NCBI RefSeq assembly: GCF_017676385.1
Contig: NZ_JAFFZN010000032.1
Location: 1-64,000, forward strand
Length of the DNA: 64,000 bases
DNA from: Streptomyces spirodelae
GTDB lineage: Bacteria; Actinomycetota; Actinomycetes; Streptomycetales; Streptomycetaceae
Direction: 5' to 3'
Shown here: positions 57,946 through 64,000 of the stretch, in pieces
Layout: each line of letters opens with the position of its first letter
Numbering within the stretch: the stretch's first letter is position 1
Made by a program: the position numbers and the translations under genes
The notes under the pieces: generated by a model
What the model was told of the DNA's origin: nothing
Databases searched by the model: none
Seen by the model: the letters and a program-made list of their open reading frames with translations, nothing else

Positions 57946-58974
57946 CTACCCCCTGCTCTGAGCTTCGGATTCCTCGGTGTTGACCTCCAGCAGCAGGCTT
58001 GTCAGCTTCAGCCGACTCGGACGTGGCATCCGGGACAGCAGTACACCGAGAACCGCATGAGGGTCCTCCCAAGAGACCACGACAGGTTCCCCACCGTCGT
58101 CACGACGGGGCGGAGGCACCTGCTGCTCAGGTGACGCCGCGGAGCCGGACTCGGCTGGTGAAGGTTCCGACTGCGCAATTATCACGCCGTGATAATTCGC
58201 CGAGCCGCTCTCGCCCGTGTTCTCGACGTCGCCGCCGCTGGCCGCCGTCTTCCTCCCCCCGGCCTTACGACGCGCTGCCTCGGCCCGCTCATCAGCTCTC
58301 GCCTTCTGCTCGTCGGGAGGTAGCTTGCCGAGGTTGCGAACGTGCTCGACCCTCCGAGTCCCGGTCATCAGGTCCTTCTGCAACTCGGGGGTGAGCTTCA
58401 ACAGGGACAGCTTGCTGGAGATCGTGGCTTGTGGCAGCCCCACGCGTCTCGCTGCCTTGGTCTGAGACCCGTAGTAGTCCACCAGTTGCTTGAGCGCGTG
58501 GGCCTCCTCGATGTCGGTCATGTCATCGCGGTGGTAGTTCGCGACGAACGCGGCCTCCAGCAGCGCCTCGTCCGTGCTGACCCGGCCGTCGTCCACCCGC
58601 ACCGCGATAGTGGCAAGACCCGCCCGGCGCGCTGCCTCAAGACGACGGTGCCCGTCGACCACGACATACTGAGCGCCTTCATCGAGATCACCGCTACGCT
58701 CGGGCCTCTCCCGCAGATAGGCGTCCGCAGTGGCGACCACGATGGGCACCACCACCCCAATCTCCCGGACCGACTCCACGGTCTCCTCGAGATTGCGCAG
58801 GTGGTTGCGAGGGTTGTCCGGGTTCTCGCTGATCACGGTGACGGGAAGATCAGTGATCGCGGCGGTCGCCGCCTTGCCCTGGATGGTTTCGTCGATCAGG
58901 CCACGGCGAGAGCTGCGGGCGGTAGCGGCGCTGCCGAAGGCGGCACTGCCTCCCAGCTTGTCTGCCTTACTCAC
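57946..58974 (-). CDS. parB: ParB partition protein
   Basis: 342 aa. The N-terminal basic region leads to the CTPase/ParB core: NPDNPRNHLRNLEETVESVR, then the GHRRLEAARRAG box near residue 110, and the HTH KAARRVGLPQATISSKLSLL near 170. A long linker precedes a C-terminal dimer-like end (RLKLTSLLLEVNTEE). The linker DNA carries the ATTATCACG palindrome at 58177-58197. It overlaps parA by 8 bp. It would load at parS and organise plasmid copies for segregation. Confidence 0.85.
   Translation of the reverse strand: MSKADKLGGSAAFGSAATARSSRRGLIDETIQGKAATAAITDLPVTVISENPDNPRNHLRNLEETVESVREIGVVVPIVVATADAYLRERPERSGDLDEGAQYVVVDGHRRLEAARRAGLATIAVRVDDGRVSTDEALLEAAFVANYHRDDMTDIEEAHALKQLVDYYGSQTKAARRVGLPQATISSKLSLLKLTPELQKDLMTGTRRVEHVRNLGKLPPDEQKARADERAEAARRKAGGRKTAASGGDVENTGESGSANYHGVIIAQSEPSPAESGSAASPEQQVPPPRRDDGGEPVVVSWEDPHAVLGVLLSRMPRPSRLKLTSLLLEVNTEESEAQSRG
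58177..58197. promoter_or_regulatory. parS-like palindrome inside parB
   Basis: AATTATCACG, one base, CGTGATAATT: 10-bp perfect arms. The 19-bp core (58178-58196) is identical to the core of the larger palindrome upstream of parA (60335-60353). In parB it encodes part of the linker between HTH and C-terminal domain. Confidence 0.6.
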
Positions 58975-60253
58975 TGACTACCCCCATCGCGATCATCCGC
59001 ATGGTGTTGGCTTGCTTGCTCTCCGGCGCGTACGCCAGAAGTGGCTGCTTGAGACGGACTGCTTCGCGCTGCTCCTTGAGGTCGTCCAGGACCGCCAGGA
59101 CCTGCTGGTCGCCGAGGCTGTTCCACTGCGCCAACGACGACGTCGCGACGAACCCGCGCCGCGAGTCGTACTGGTTGACCACCAGGCCCAGATAGTCGAT
59201 CTCCAGGCTGAGGTCCTTGCACAGATCCTCGACCTGGTTGACGAGCATGCTGTACGCGGTGGCCGACGAGTCCTCAGCCTGCACCGGGATGACCACACCC
59301 GACCGGCCCTTCTTCTCGTTCCTTCGGCGCCGTGCGTAGTAGAGGCCGGCATCCATCGCCAGGCCCAGGCTGGGCGGGCAGTCGATGACGATTACGTCGT
59401 AGTCGCCCTCAGCGGGCCGCAGGGCGCGTTCGAGGGCCACTTCCTTCTGGAAGCCTCGCGACTGTGCCGCCGTCAAAGCCAGCTTCGAGTCGAGGAGGAA
59501 ACCGTCGTACGCGCCGGGCAGGACGTCCAGGCGCCGGTGGAACCGAGGATCGTCCAGTGTCACGATCAGGTCGTGGAGGTCACCGTCAGGGTCACCGACC
59601 ATGTGGGTGACCAGGCTCTCCTGACCCGGTGGGATCTGCGGAATGCCGAGCTGGTCACTCAGGTGACTCTGAGGGTCGTAGTCCACGACCAGCACACGTT
59701 GCCCGCCGACTGTCAGCTTCTCGAGCTGCTTCAGCAGACCCGCCTTCGTCTTCTCGACGCGCTTCAGGTCCCCGAACGACAGTGACTCGATGAACCGGCG
59801 AAGGGCAGCGGCGCCGTCCTCGTCGTGCTCGGCGTAGGACTGGGCGATCCCCAAGGAGACCGAGGTCTTCCCGACGCCGCCCTTCTGATTCGCGGTGACG
59901 ATGCGGCGAGGCTCAGCCGACCGATTGGCATCCGCCGGCGAGGGGTTGTCCTCAAGCCAGGCTCTTATGCTCTGAGCGAGGCCCTGGATGTAGGAGACGC
60001 CGCGCTCGCCACAGGTCGCCTTGAAGTCGTCATAGAGCCCGGTCGGAAGCCATGTGGAGAACGACTTCGAGCCTGCGGTCTCGATCTCCGGGCCGGGTGT
60101 GGGCCGGGCTCGCCAGTTCGTCACGGCGGCCTCAACGGCGTCCTGGATGTCCAGGCTCAGTTCGGCGCATCGAACTTTCAGCTCTTGCTGGAGGGCCGGC
60201 GGCAGCTTGGACGCTACCTTTTCCCGGTCCCCGTCAGGGTAAGGAGAGGGCAT
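58967..60253 (-). CDS. parA: ParA partition ATPase
   Basis: 428 aa, larger than the usual 250-300: an N-terminal 110-residue domain with an RHH/HTH look (SKLPPALQQELKVRCAELSL) precedes the ATPase. Deviant Walker A VTANQKGGVGKTSVSLGIAQ near residue 125, motif A' LVVDYDPQSHLSDQLG near 195 and IVIDCPPSLGLAMDAG near 290 are all present. This is the type Ia ParA layout, where the N-terminal domain also represses transcription. It pairs with ParB. Confidence 0.85.
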   Translation of the reverse strand: MPSPYPDGDREKVASKLPPALQQELKVRCAELSLDIQDAVEAAVTNWRARPTPGPEIETAGSKSFSTWLPTGLYDDFKATCGERGVSYIQGLAQSIRAWLEDNPSPADANRSAEPRRIVTANQKGGVGKTSVSLGIAQSYAEHDEDGAAALRRFIESLSFGDLKRVEKTKAGLLKQLEKLTVGGQRVLVVDYDPQSHLSDQLGIPQIPPGQESLVTHMVGDPDGDLHDLIVTLDDPRFHRRLDVLPGAYDGFLLDSKLALTAAQSRGFQKEVALERALRPAEGDYDVIVIDCPPSLGLAMDAGLYYARRRRNEKKGRSGVVIPVQAEDSSATAYSMLVNQVEDLCKDLSLEIDYLGLVVNQYDSRRGFVATSSLAQWNSLGDQQVLAVLDDLKEQREAVRLKQPLLAYAPESKQANTMRMIAMGVVSE

Positions 60254-60323
60254 GGCGTCACCATACTGACTCCTCGCGGTGGAGGTGCAGACGGCGCGCT
60301 CTTCAGACAGCCCTTTTGACGCT

Positions 60324-60364
60324 GTGGGCGGGTGATTATCACGCCGTGATAATCACCCGCCCAC
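60324..60364. promoter_or_regulatory. parS/operator palindrome upstream of parA
   Basis: A 41-bp perfect palindrome with a single central base: GTGGGCGGGTGATTATCACG and its complement. The 19-bp core (60335-60353) matches the one within parB. Its position 71 bp before the parA start fits both partition-complex loading and autorepression by ParA. Confidence 0.7.
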
Positions 60365-60490
60365 CCAGGCTCGGCTCACGAGATGGTTCAGCGGGAAGTC
60401 CGTTGCCGGTGAGAAGCCAGCAGGGCGGCTGACAGGTGGGGTGCGTGAGACTGGGCTTTCTCTGAGGAGCGGAAGTCAACTGGGGGGCCT

Positions 60491-61123
60491 GTGGAGGACT
60501 TCTTCGCCGCGGTGGAGAGCCGCGTGCACGCCTGGCCGGCCGGACGGGCTGATCTGCACTGGCACGCGCTGTTCGACACCGAGGAGGTGCGGCGGTGTCT
60601 GACGGAGTCGTATGAAGGACTGACGCACCGTCCTGGTCTTGAGCCGGTGGAGCCGGAGTGGGTGCACATGACCGTGCTGCACTCCGGCCCCCACACGGAG
60701 GCGACCGCCCAGGAACTCGCCGGTATCACCGAGCGGGTGCGGAAGGCGGCTGCCGACATCGAGCCGTTCGACGTCACGTTCGCGCTTCCCACCATCGGCT
60801 CGACGGCCGTGGAGTGCGTGGGGCGGCCCGGGCCTCCGGCGCGGCGCTTGTGGGAGGAGACGTGGCAGGCCACACGCGCGGTGGTAGGGGACCGGTGGCC
60901 GCTGATCCCGAAGACCTACCACCCGCATGTCACCCTCGCCTACGGCACAGCGCGGGCCGCGGCCGCCGACCGCGCCCAGATGAAGGCGTGGCTCTCGGAC
61001 CACGGGCGAGGGGAAGTGGTGCTGCGGGCCAGTGCGTTGACGCTGGTGGCGCAGTCGCATGACCGGCGGCGCATCACCTGGGAGGTGCTGGAGACCGTCC
61101 CGCTGGGACAATCAGGGGCGTGA
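60491..61123 (+). CDS. 2'-5' RNA ligase/2H phosphoesterase family protein
   Basis: 210 aa from GTG 60491 (a CTGGGGGG site is upstream). Both signature His tetrapeptides are present: HMTVLHSG near residue 60 and HPHVTLAYG near 150, the HxT pair of 2H phosphoesterases and LigT/ThpR. Likely acts on 2',3'-cyclic or 2'-5' phosphodiester bonds in RNA or small nucleotides; the substrate is unknown. It overlaps the next gene by 4 bp (GTGA). Confidence 0.75.
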   Translation: MEDFFAAVESRVHAWPAGRADLHWHALFDTEEVRRCLTESYEGLTHRPGLEPVEPEWVHMTVLHSGPHTEATAQELAGITERVRKAAADIEPFDVTFALPTIGSTAVECVGRPGPPARRLWEETWQATRAVVGDRWPLIPKTYHPHVTLAYGTARAAAADRAQMKAWLSDHGRGEVVLRASALTLVAQSHDRRRITWEVLETVPLGQSGA

Positions 61124-61869
61124 CGCTGCACCCGCTGTTCGCCGCCTACCCGCACATTCCGCCGCCTCAGGCCCGGGTTGACGCCCACGTCCTTGACGGT
61201 GGCGAGGTGCCGGCGGTCCATCTGACCCGGTATCCGGTCCTGGACCGGATACCGCCCGAGTGGGAGGAGCCGTCGGGGCTGCGGCTGCACCTGGCGGTGA
61301 TGGACGAGAGGCTGTGGCGGCACTACGCACCCCGCCCCCCGCGCGGAGAACCCGAGACAGGGCACGGCGGGCTGCGCGAGGAATGGGAGGACGCAGGCCG
61401 TGACCGGCTGCGGTTCATGCAGTCGGCCAGCGTGCTGGCCTCCCGCGCGGAGCCGCCCGAACCGCCCGAACTGCGCGTCGACACGCTGCTCGCCACCCAC
61501 CCTGCCGCCCGCGCGGTAGGAGTGGTCGTCGACCGCGGTACAGCGGTGGTGGGTCTGCGTACCCGGTCTCCGGGCCTGGGTGACGAGGGCGCCGGCTACA
61601 CGGTCACCATGCAGGCCGCCGAGCCGCGTGATGCGGGACCCGTGGAGCTGTACGCGTCGGCCCTGTGGGCCTGGGCATTGTGGTGGACCGACCGGGCGCA
61701 GGAGCTGTCGGACCGGGACAGGGTCCTGGGCGAGGTGCCGCCCCCGCCGCTAGAGCTGGATGTCGTGGAGGCGTGGACGCCGCACCGGGTCCGGCTGGAG
61801 CGGCCCGCTCGCACCGAGTGGTCTTCCTCGCCCTCGAGCTCGCCGTCCCCGGGCGATGAGGAGCCCTGA
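61120..61869 (+). CDS. conserved plasmid protein (249 aa)
   Basis: GTG 61120 overlapping the previous stop. Begins MTLHPLFAAYPHIPPPQARV; a mixed alpha/beta core (VGVVVDRGTAVVGLRTRSPG, TVTMQAAEPRDAGP) is followed by a helical Trp-rich segment (ALWAWALWWTDRAQE) and a Pro/Ser tail. No named domain was recognised. Coupling to the phosphoesterase suggests a shared function. Confidence 0.55.
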   Translation: MTLHPLFAAYPHIPPPQARVDAHVLDGGEVPAVHLTRYPVLDRIPPEWEEPSGLRLHLAVMDERLWRHYAPRPPRGEPETGHGGLREEWEDAGRDRLRFMQSASVLASRAEPPEPPELRVDTLLATHPAARAVGVVVDRGTAVVGLRTRSPGLGDEGAGYTVTMQAAEPRDAGPVELYASALWAWALWWTDRAQELSDRDRVLGEVPPPPLELDVVEAWTPHRVRLERPARTEWSSSPSSSPSPGDEEP

Positions 61870-61879
61870 CCTTTCCCCG

Positions 61880-62154
61880 GAAGCCGCGGCGACCAGCTGC
61901 TCGCCATCGAGGCCGTATACCTGCTCGCTGCTGGCCTCTGGGTCGCCGTACGAGCCGTCGTCCTTGATGCGGCCGGCAAACAGCGTGACGCTGCCGTGGA
62001 AGAGCGAGCCGGTGATGCCCGGCCAGCGCCCCTCCGGTTCGTGAATGACGCGGATCTGCTCACTGAGGGCGCCGCCGCCGGTGCGGGCGACATCGCGCCA
62101 CCCTCACCCGTCGATAATGAGATCCGCCGCCCGCTCCCACACTGCCTTCGTCAT
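61880..62154 (-). pseudogene. small gene with internal TGA
   Basis: GGAGGGAAGCTG lies before ATG 62154, a strong start. It reads MTKAVWERAADLIIDG then TGA at 62104. The same frame continues GWRDVARTGGGALSEQIRVI, EGRWPGITGSLFHGSVTLFA and so on with strong codon bias into the 3' end of the opposite gene. TGG at the TGA would restore the frame. It is most likely inactivated. Confidence 0.55.
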
Positions 62155-62184
62155 CAGCTTCCCTCCGTTGGCCTGCCCGGGAGC

Positions 62185-62511
62185 CTATGGGGGCGTGAAG
62201 TCCTCCGGCCAGGTGAACCATGGACTGTCCGGTTCTCGGCGATCGGTGGTGCCGGGTTTGTGTCGGCGCAGCAGTTGGCACCACTCCTGGGCGGTGAGCA
62301 CAGGTGGCTTCTGGTCGTCGCAAAACTGGGCGTGCAGCCGACTGTTGTTCTTCACCGGCGCATAGGTTCGCCCCGCCGTCTTCCAACCGCAGGAGCGGCA
62401 CTTGGCCACGTACCGCCACCGGCCAGGGCACTTTGGATCCAGCGGGCGCTGCTTGTGTTTTCCCGCGCGCCAGTGCGTGGGCAGCGAGTTCCGTCTTCGT
62501 GCTCTGCCCAC
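62185..62511 (-). CDS. small zinc-finger-like protein (108 aa)
   Basis: GTG 62511. A basic N-terminus (MGRARRRNSLPTHWRAGKHK) and a CPGRWRYVAKCRSCGWKT Cys cluster, then HAQFCDDQ and an acidic, Trp-containing end, suggest a DNA-associated zinc protein typical of actinomycete mobile elements. The start is uncertain because no strong RBS is visible. Confidence 0.5.
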   Translation of the reverse strand: MGRARRRNSLPTHWRAGKHKQRPLDPKCPGRWRYVAKCRSCGWKTAGRTYAPVKNNSRLHAQFCDDQKPPVLTAQEWCQLLRRHKPGTTDRREPDSPWFTWPEDFTPP

Positions 62512-62835
62512 ACTTTGAAGACGGTCACCATCTTCGTGCTTTTGTCAGGCTGCGTCAGGCGTACTCGCGGCAAGGTGCATCCCCTCGTCCCGTGTTGGTT
62601 CAGGGACCAGCTCGGTCAGCGGGGCCATAAGCCAGGCACCGCGTCCGAGCCGGGCGTCGCTGCGCGCGTGATGCTGCGGGCCCTGTCGGCGCGGGATGAA
62701 TCCCAATACGCTGAGCGGGGATTGCACCCGGCGATCCACTCGGACAGGACACTGTCGTGAGGCCGTGCGCGCTCGGTAGCCGGCTGGATGTGCAAAGTGC
62801 GTACGTCGCGACAGTTCACGTGGTCGAAGCGGACC

Positions 62836-63139
62836 TCACTGGCGGCGGAGTAGACACCCCAGCCGCTGATTCCCGCGGACATGCGCGTCGCGCGGTCCGA
62901 ACGCGGCCGCGGGCGGCAGGTCCTCGAAGAAGAACCAGGTCTGCCCCAGCCCCTCGACAGAGAGGCCGACGGCATGGCCATGGATCACAGCCCAGTCGTC
63001 ACGCCGTACCTGGCGGGGGCAGAACGGTCACTCCCCGGAGGCGCTCGTACTGTGCGGTGCTGTTGCTGTCGAACCAGCTGTTTCCCTTGATTGCCACGCC
63101 GCCCCTGTAGGCCCAGCGTTCCGTAGACCAAGCCGACAC
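62836..63139 (-). pseudogene. degraded coding region
   Basis: Two frames with strong codon bias follow each other. GTG 63139 reads VSAWSTERWAYRGGVAIKGN, SWFDSNSTAQYERLRGVTVL to TGA at 62999. A second frame then continues DDWAVIHGHAVGLSVEGLGQ, TWFFFEDLPPAAAFGPRDAH to TGA at 62836. One shifted gene or two small overlapping genes are possible. The region up to 63374 shows no other gene. Confidence 0.4.
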
Positions 63140-63374
63140 GGCGGTGCCGAAGGGAGGGAATTTCCTTCCTTGCTTCCTGCGAACCCGCCCTTACGGCCGC
63201 GTTCGCGCAGGTCGCCTTCCGATGTACCTCGGCCTGGCCCTCATCATCCGGAGCAAGGTGGGCTCAGGTTGGCTGGAAAACGCTGTACCGGACAGGGTGC
63301 AAGTGCTGTAAAAGAGAATACATAGGCGTTGTAGAAGAACACAGCGCCAAGGAGGGGAAGAGGGCAGCAGCTTG

Positions 63375-64000
63375 GTGTACCGACTCCGTCCGGTGGCGAA
63401 CGGCCTGCGAACCGACCACCCGGTGCCGGACTTGCCGTTCGCGGACGACTCCCATATCCCGCTGGACGACGGCCCTGCCGCGATCGAGGCCGTGGGCCGG
63501 AACGTGGGCCACGGCATGTGGGGCCGCTTCGACAAGGACCGCTCCAACGGGAGCTGGCGGGCCTTCACCACCGACCCGCTCAACCATGACCTTGGCTGGG
63601 TGGTGCGCTACCACCCCGAGCACGGCCGCACCGTGCTCCTGATGCACGACAAGGACATCTCTCCCATGCACACGGCCTGGTGGGGCGACCCCCTGCTCTT
63701 CCGGGCCGGCGGCTACTGGTGGGACGGGAAGACCTGGTACCGGCCGGGGCAGATCTGGGACCCCGTCTCGGAGGACTACGAACGCCGTCCGGCCAAAGCC
63801 GCGGTCACAGTCACGGCGGCCGACCTGCTCGACGGAAGCGTCGACCTGGACCGCGCCTACGTGGCGAAGGTCGCCTCCTTCGACCCGGAGGCGCCGGCAC
63901 CAGGCATCTGGCTCGATCACCTTGCGCTGTGGGCGCAGCAGCGGATGCAGCGCAAGGACACCCGCTCGCTGGACGCCTGCGTGGTGAACCTCTCCTGTCC
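63375..64000 (+). CDS. plasmid protein, partial (runs off the window)
   Basis: GTG 63375 (a TTG at 63372 is the alternative; AAGGAGG lies upstream). Reads MYRLRPVANGLRTDHPVPDL, then IEAVGRNVGHGMWGRFDKDR, MHDKDISPMHTAWWGDPLLF and DLLDGSVDLDRAYVAKVASF, still open at 64000. Trp-rich and compact, of unknown family, possibly a transfer or replication accessory. Its C-terminus lies outside the window. Confidence 0.55.
   Translation, partial: MYRLRPVANGLRTDHPVPDLPFADDSHIPLDDGPAAIEAVGRNVGHGMWGRFDKDRSNGSWRAFTTDPLNHDLGWVVRYHPEHGRTVLLMHDKDISPMHTAWWGDPLLFRAGGYWWDGKTWYRPGQIWDPVSEDYERRPAKAAVTVTAADLLDGSVDLDRAYVAKVASFDPEAPAPGIWLDHLALWAQQRMQRKDTRSLDACVVNLSC

Overview
This window looks like part of a large Streptomyces plasmid, or a plasmid-like element of a close actinomycete. 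The evidence is uniformly high GC with strong GC3 bias, many GTG starts, and actinomycete families (DUF6233-like, tandem-HTH XRE regulators, WhiB-like, a pSAM2 KilB-like protein). It also carries ParA/ParB with palindromic candidate parS sites, a winged-helix Rep candidate with iteron-like repeats, TraB/FtsK-type translocases and many small plasmid genes. No rRNA, tRNA, CRISPR array, transposase or integrase was recognised. Function calls rest on reading motifs in the sequence; no database search was run.

Layout. 0-3.9 kb: hairpins at the left edge, a GRDP/DUF1399-like protein, an array of hairpins inside a 37-bp inverted repeat (971-1246), an HTH protein with a methyltransferase, and three small genes including a DUF6233-like one. 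4.1-7.0 kb: a VirD4/TraG-like ATPase convergent with a regulator/small-membrane-protein cassette. 7.4-10.4 kb: an 868-aa protein of unknown role and a small HTH protein; both have TTGCAGT-box operators. 10.9-16.1 kb: a leftward transfer-type membrane cluster (polytopic protein, FtsK-like ATPase, two more membrane proteins). 16.2-24.8 kb: more XRE/membrane-protein cassettes, a membrane-anchored pentapeptide-repeat protein and an ECF sigma operon. 25.3-29.1 kb: Rep candidate with internal iterons, a degraded TPR regulator gene, and a GntR-P-loop-kinase pair.

29.3-42.9 kb: a long rightward array of small plasmid genes leading into a second transfer cluster. It contains a DUF2637-like membrane protein, candidate 8-bp TraB recognition repeats (35257-35301), membrane and coiled-coil proteins, a TraB-like translocase with a C-terminal winged helix, and a NUDIX protein whose N-terminus looks like a piece of a TraB ATPase. 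42.9-51.4 kb: a mosaic of duplicated and broken genes around a secreted SGNH esterase, a HEPN protein, a deoxyribosyltransferase-kinase chimera, a second NUDIX gene and a KilB-like gene. 51.5-55.6 kb: a ParB C-terminal remnant and a WXG/type VII effector-like group. 56.0-57.8 kb: a GGDEF protein followed by broken ASCH and WhiB-like genes. 57.9-60.4 kb: parAB with parS-like palindromes. 60.5-64 kb: a 2H phosphoesterase-like gene, degraded genes, and a gene that runs off the right edge.

How it fits together: Rep with iterons would replicate the element. ParA, ParB and the ATTATCACG palindromes would partition it. One or two TraB/FtsK systems plus a T4CP-like ATPase would move it. The small membrane proteins paired with tandem-HTH regulators look like a repeated accessory or spread-control cassette. 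The least explained items are an 86-88-nt leader repeated before three different start codons (44612, 47946, 55957), the GCGGAGC-capped hairpin array (971-1246), and a cluster of genes interrupted by in-frame TGA where Trp is expected.
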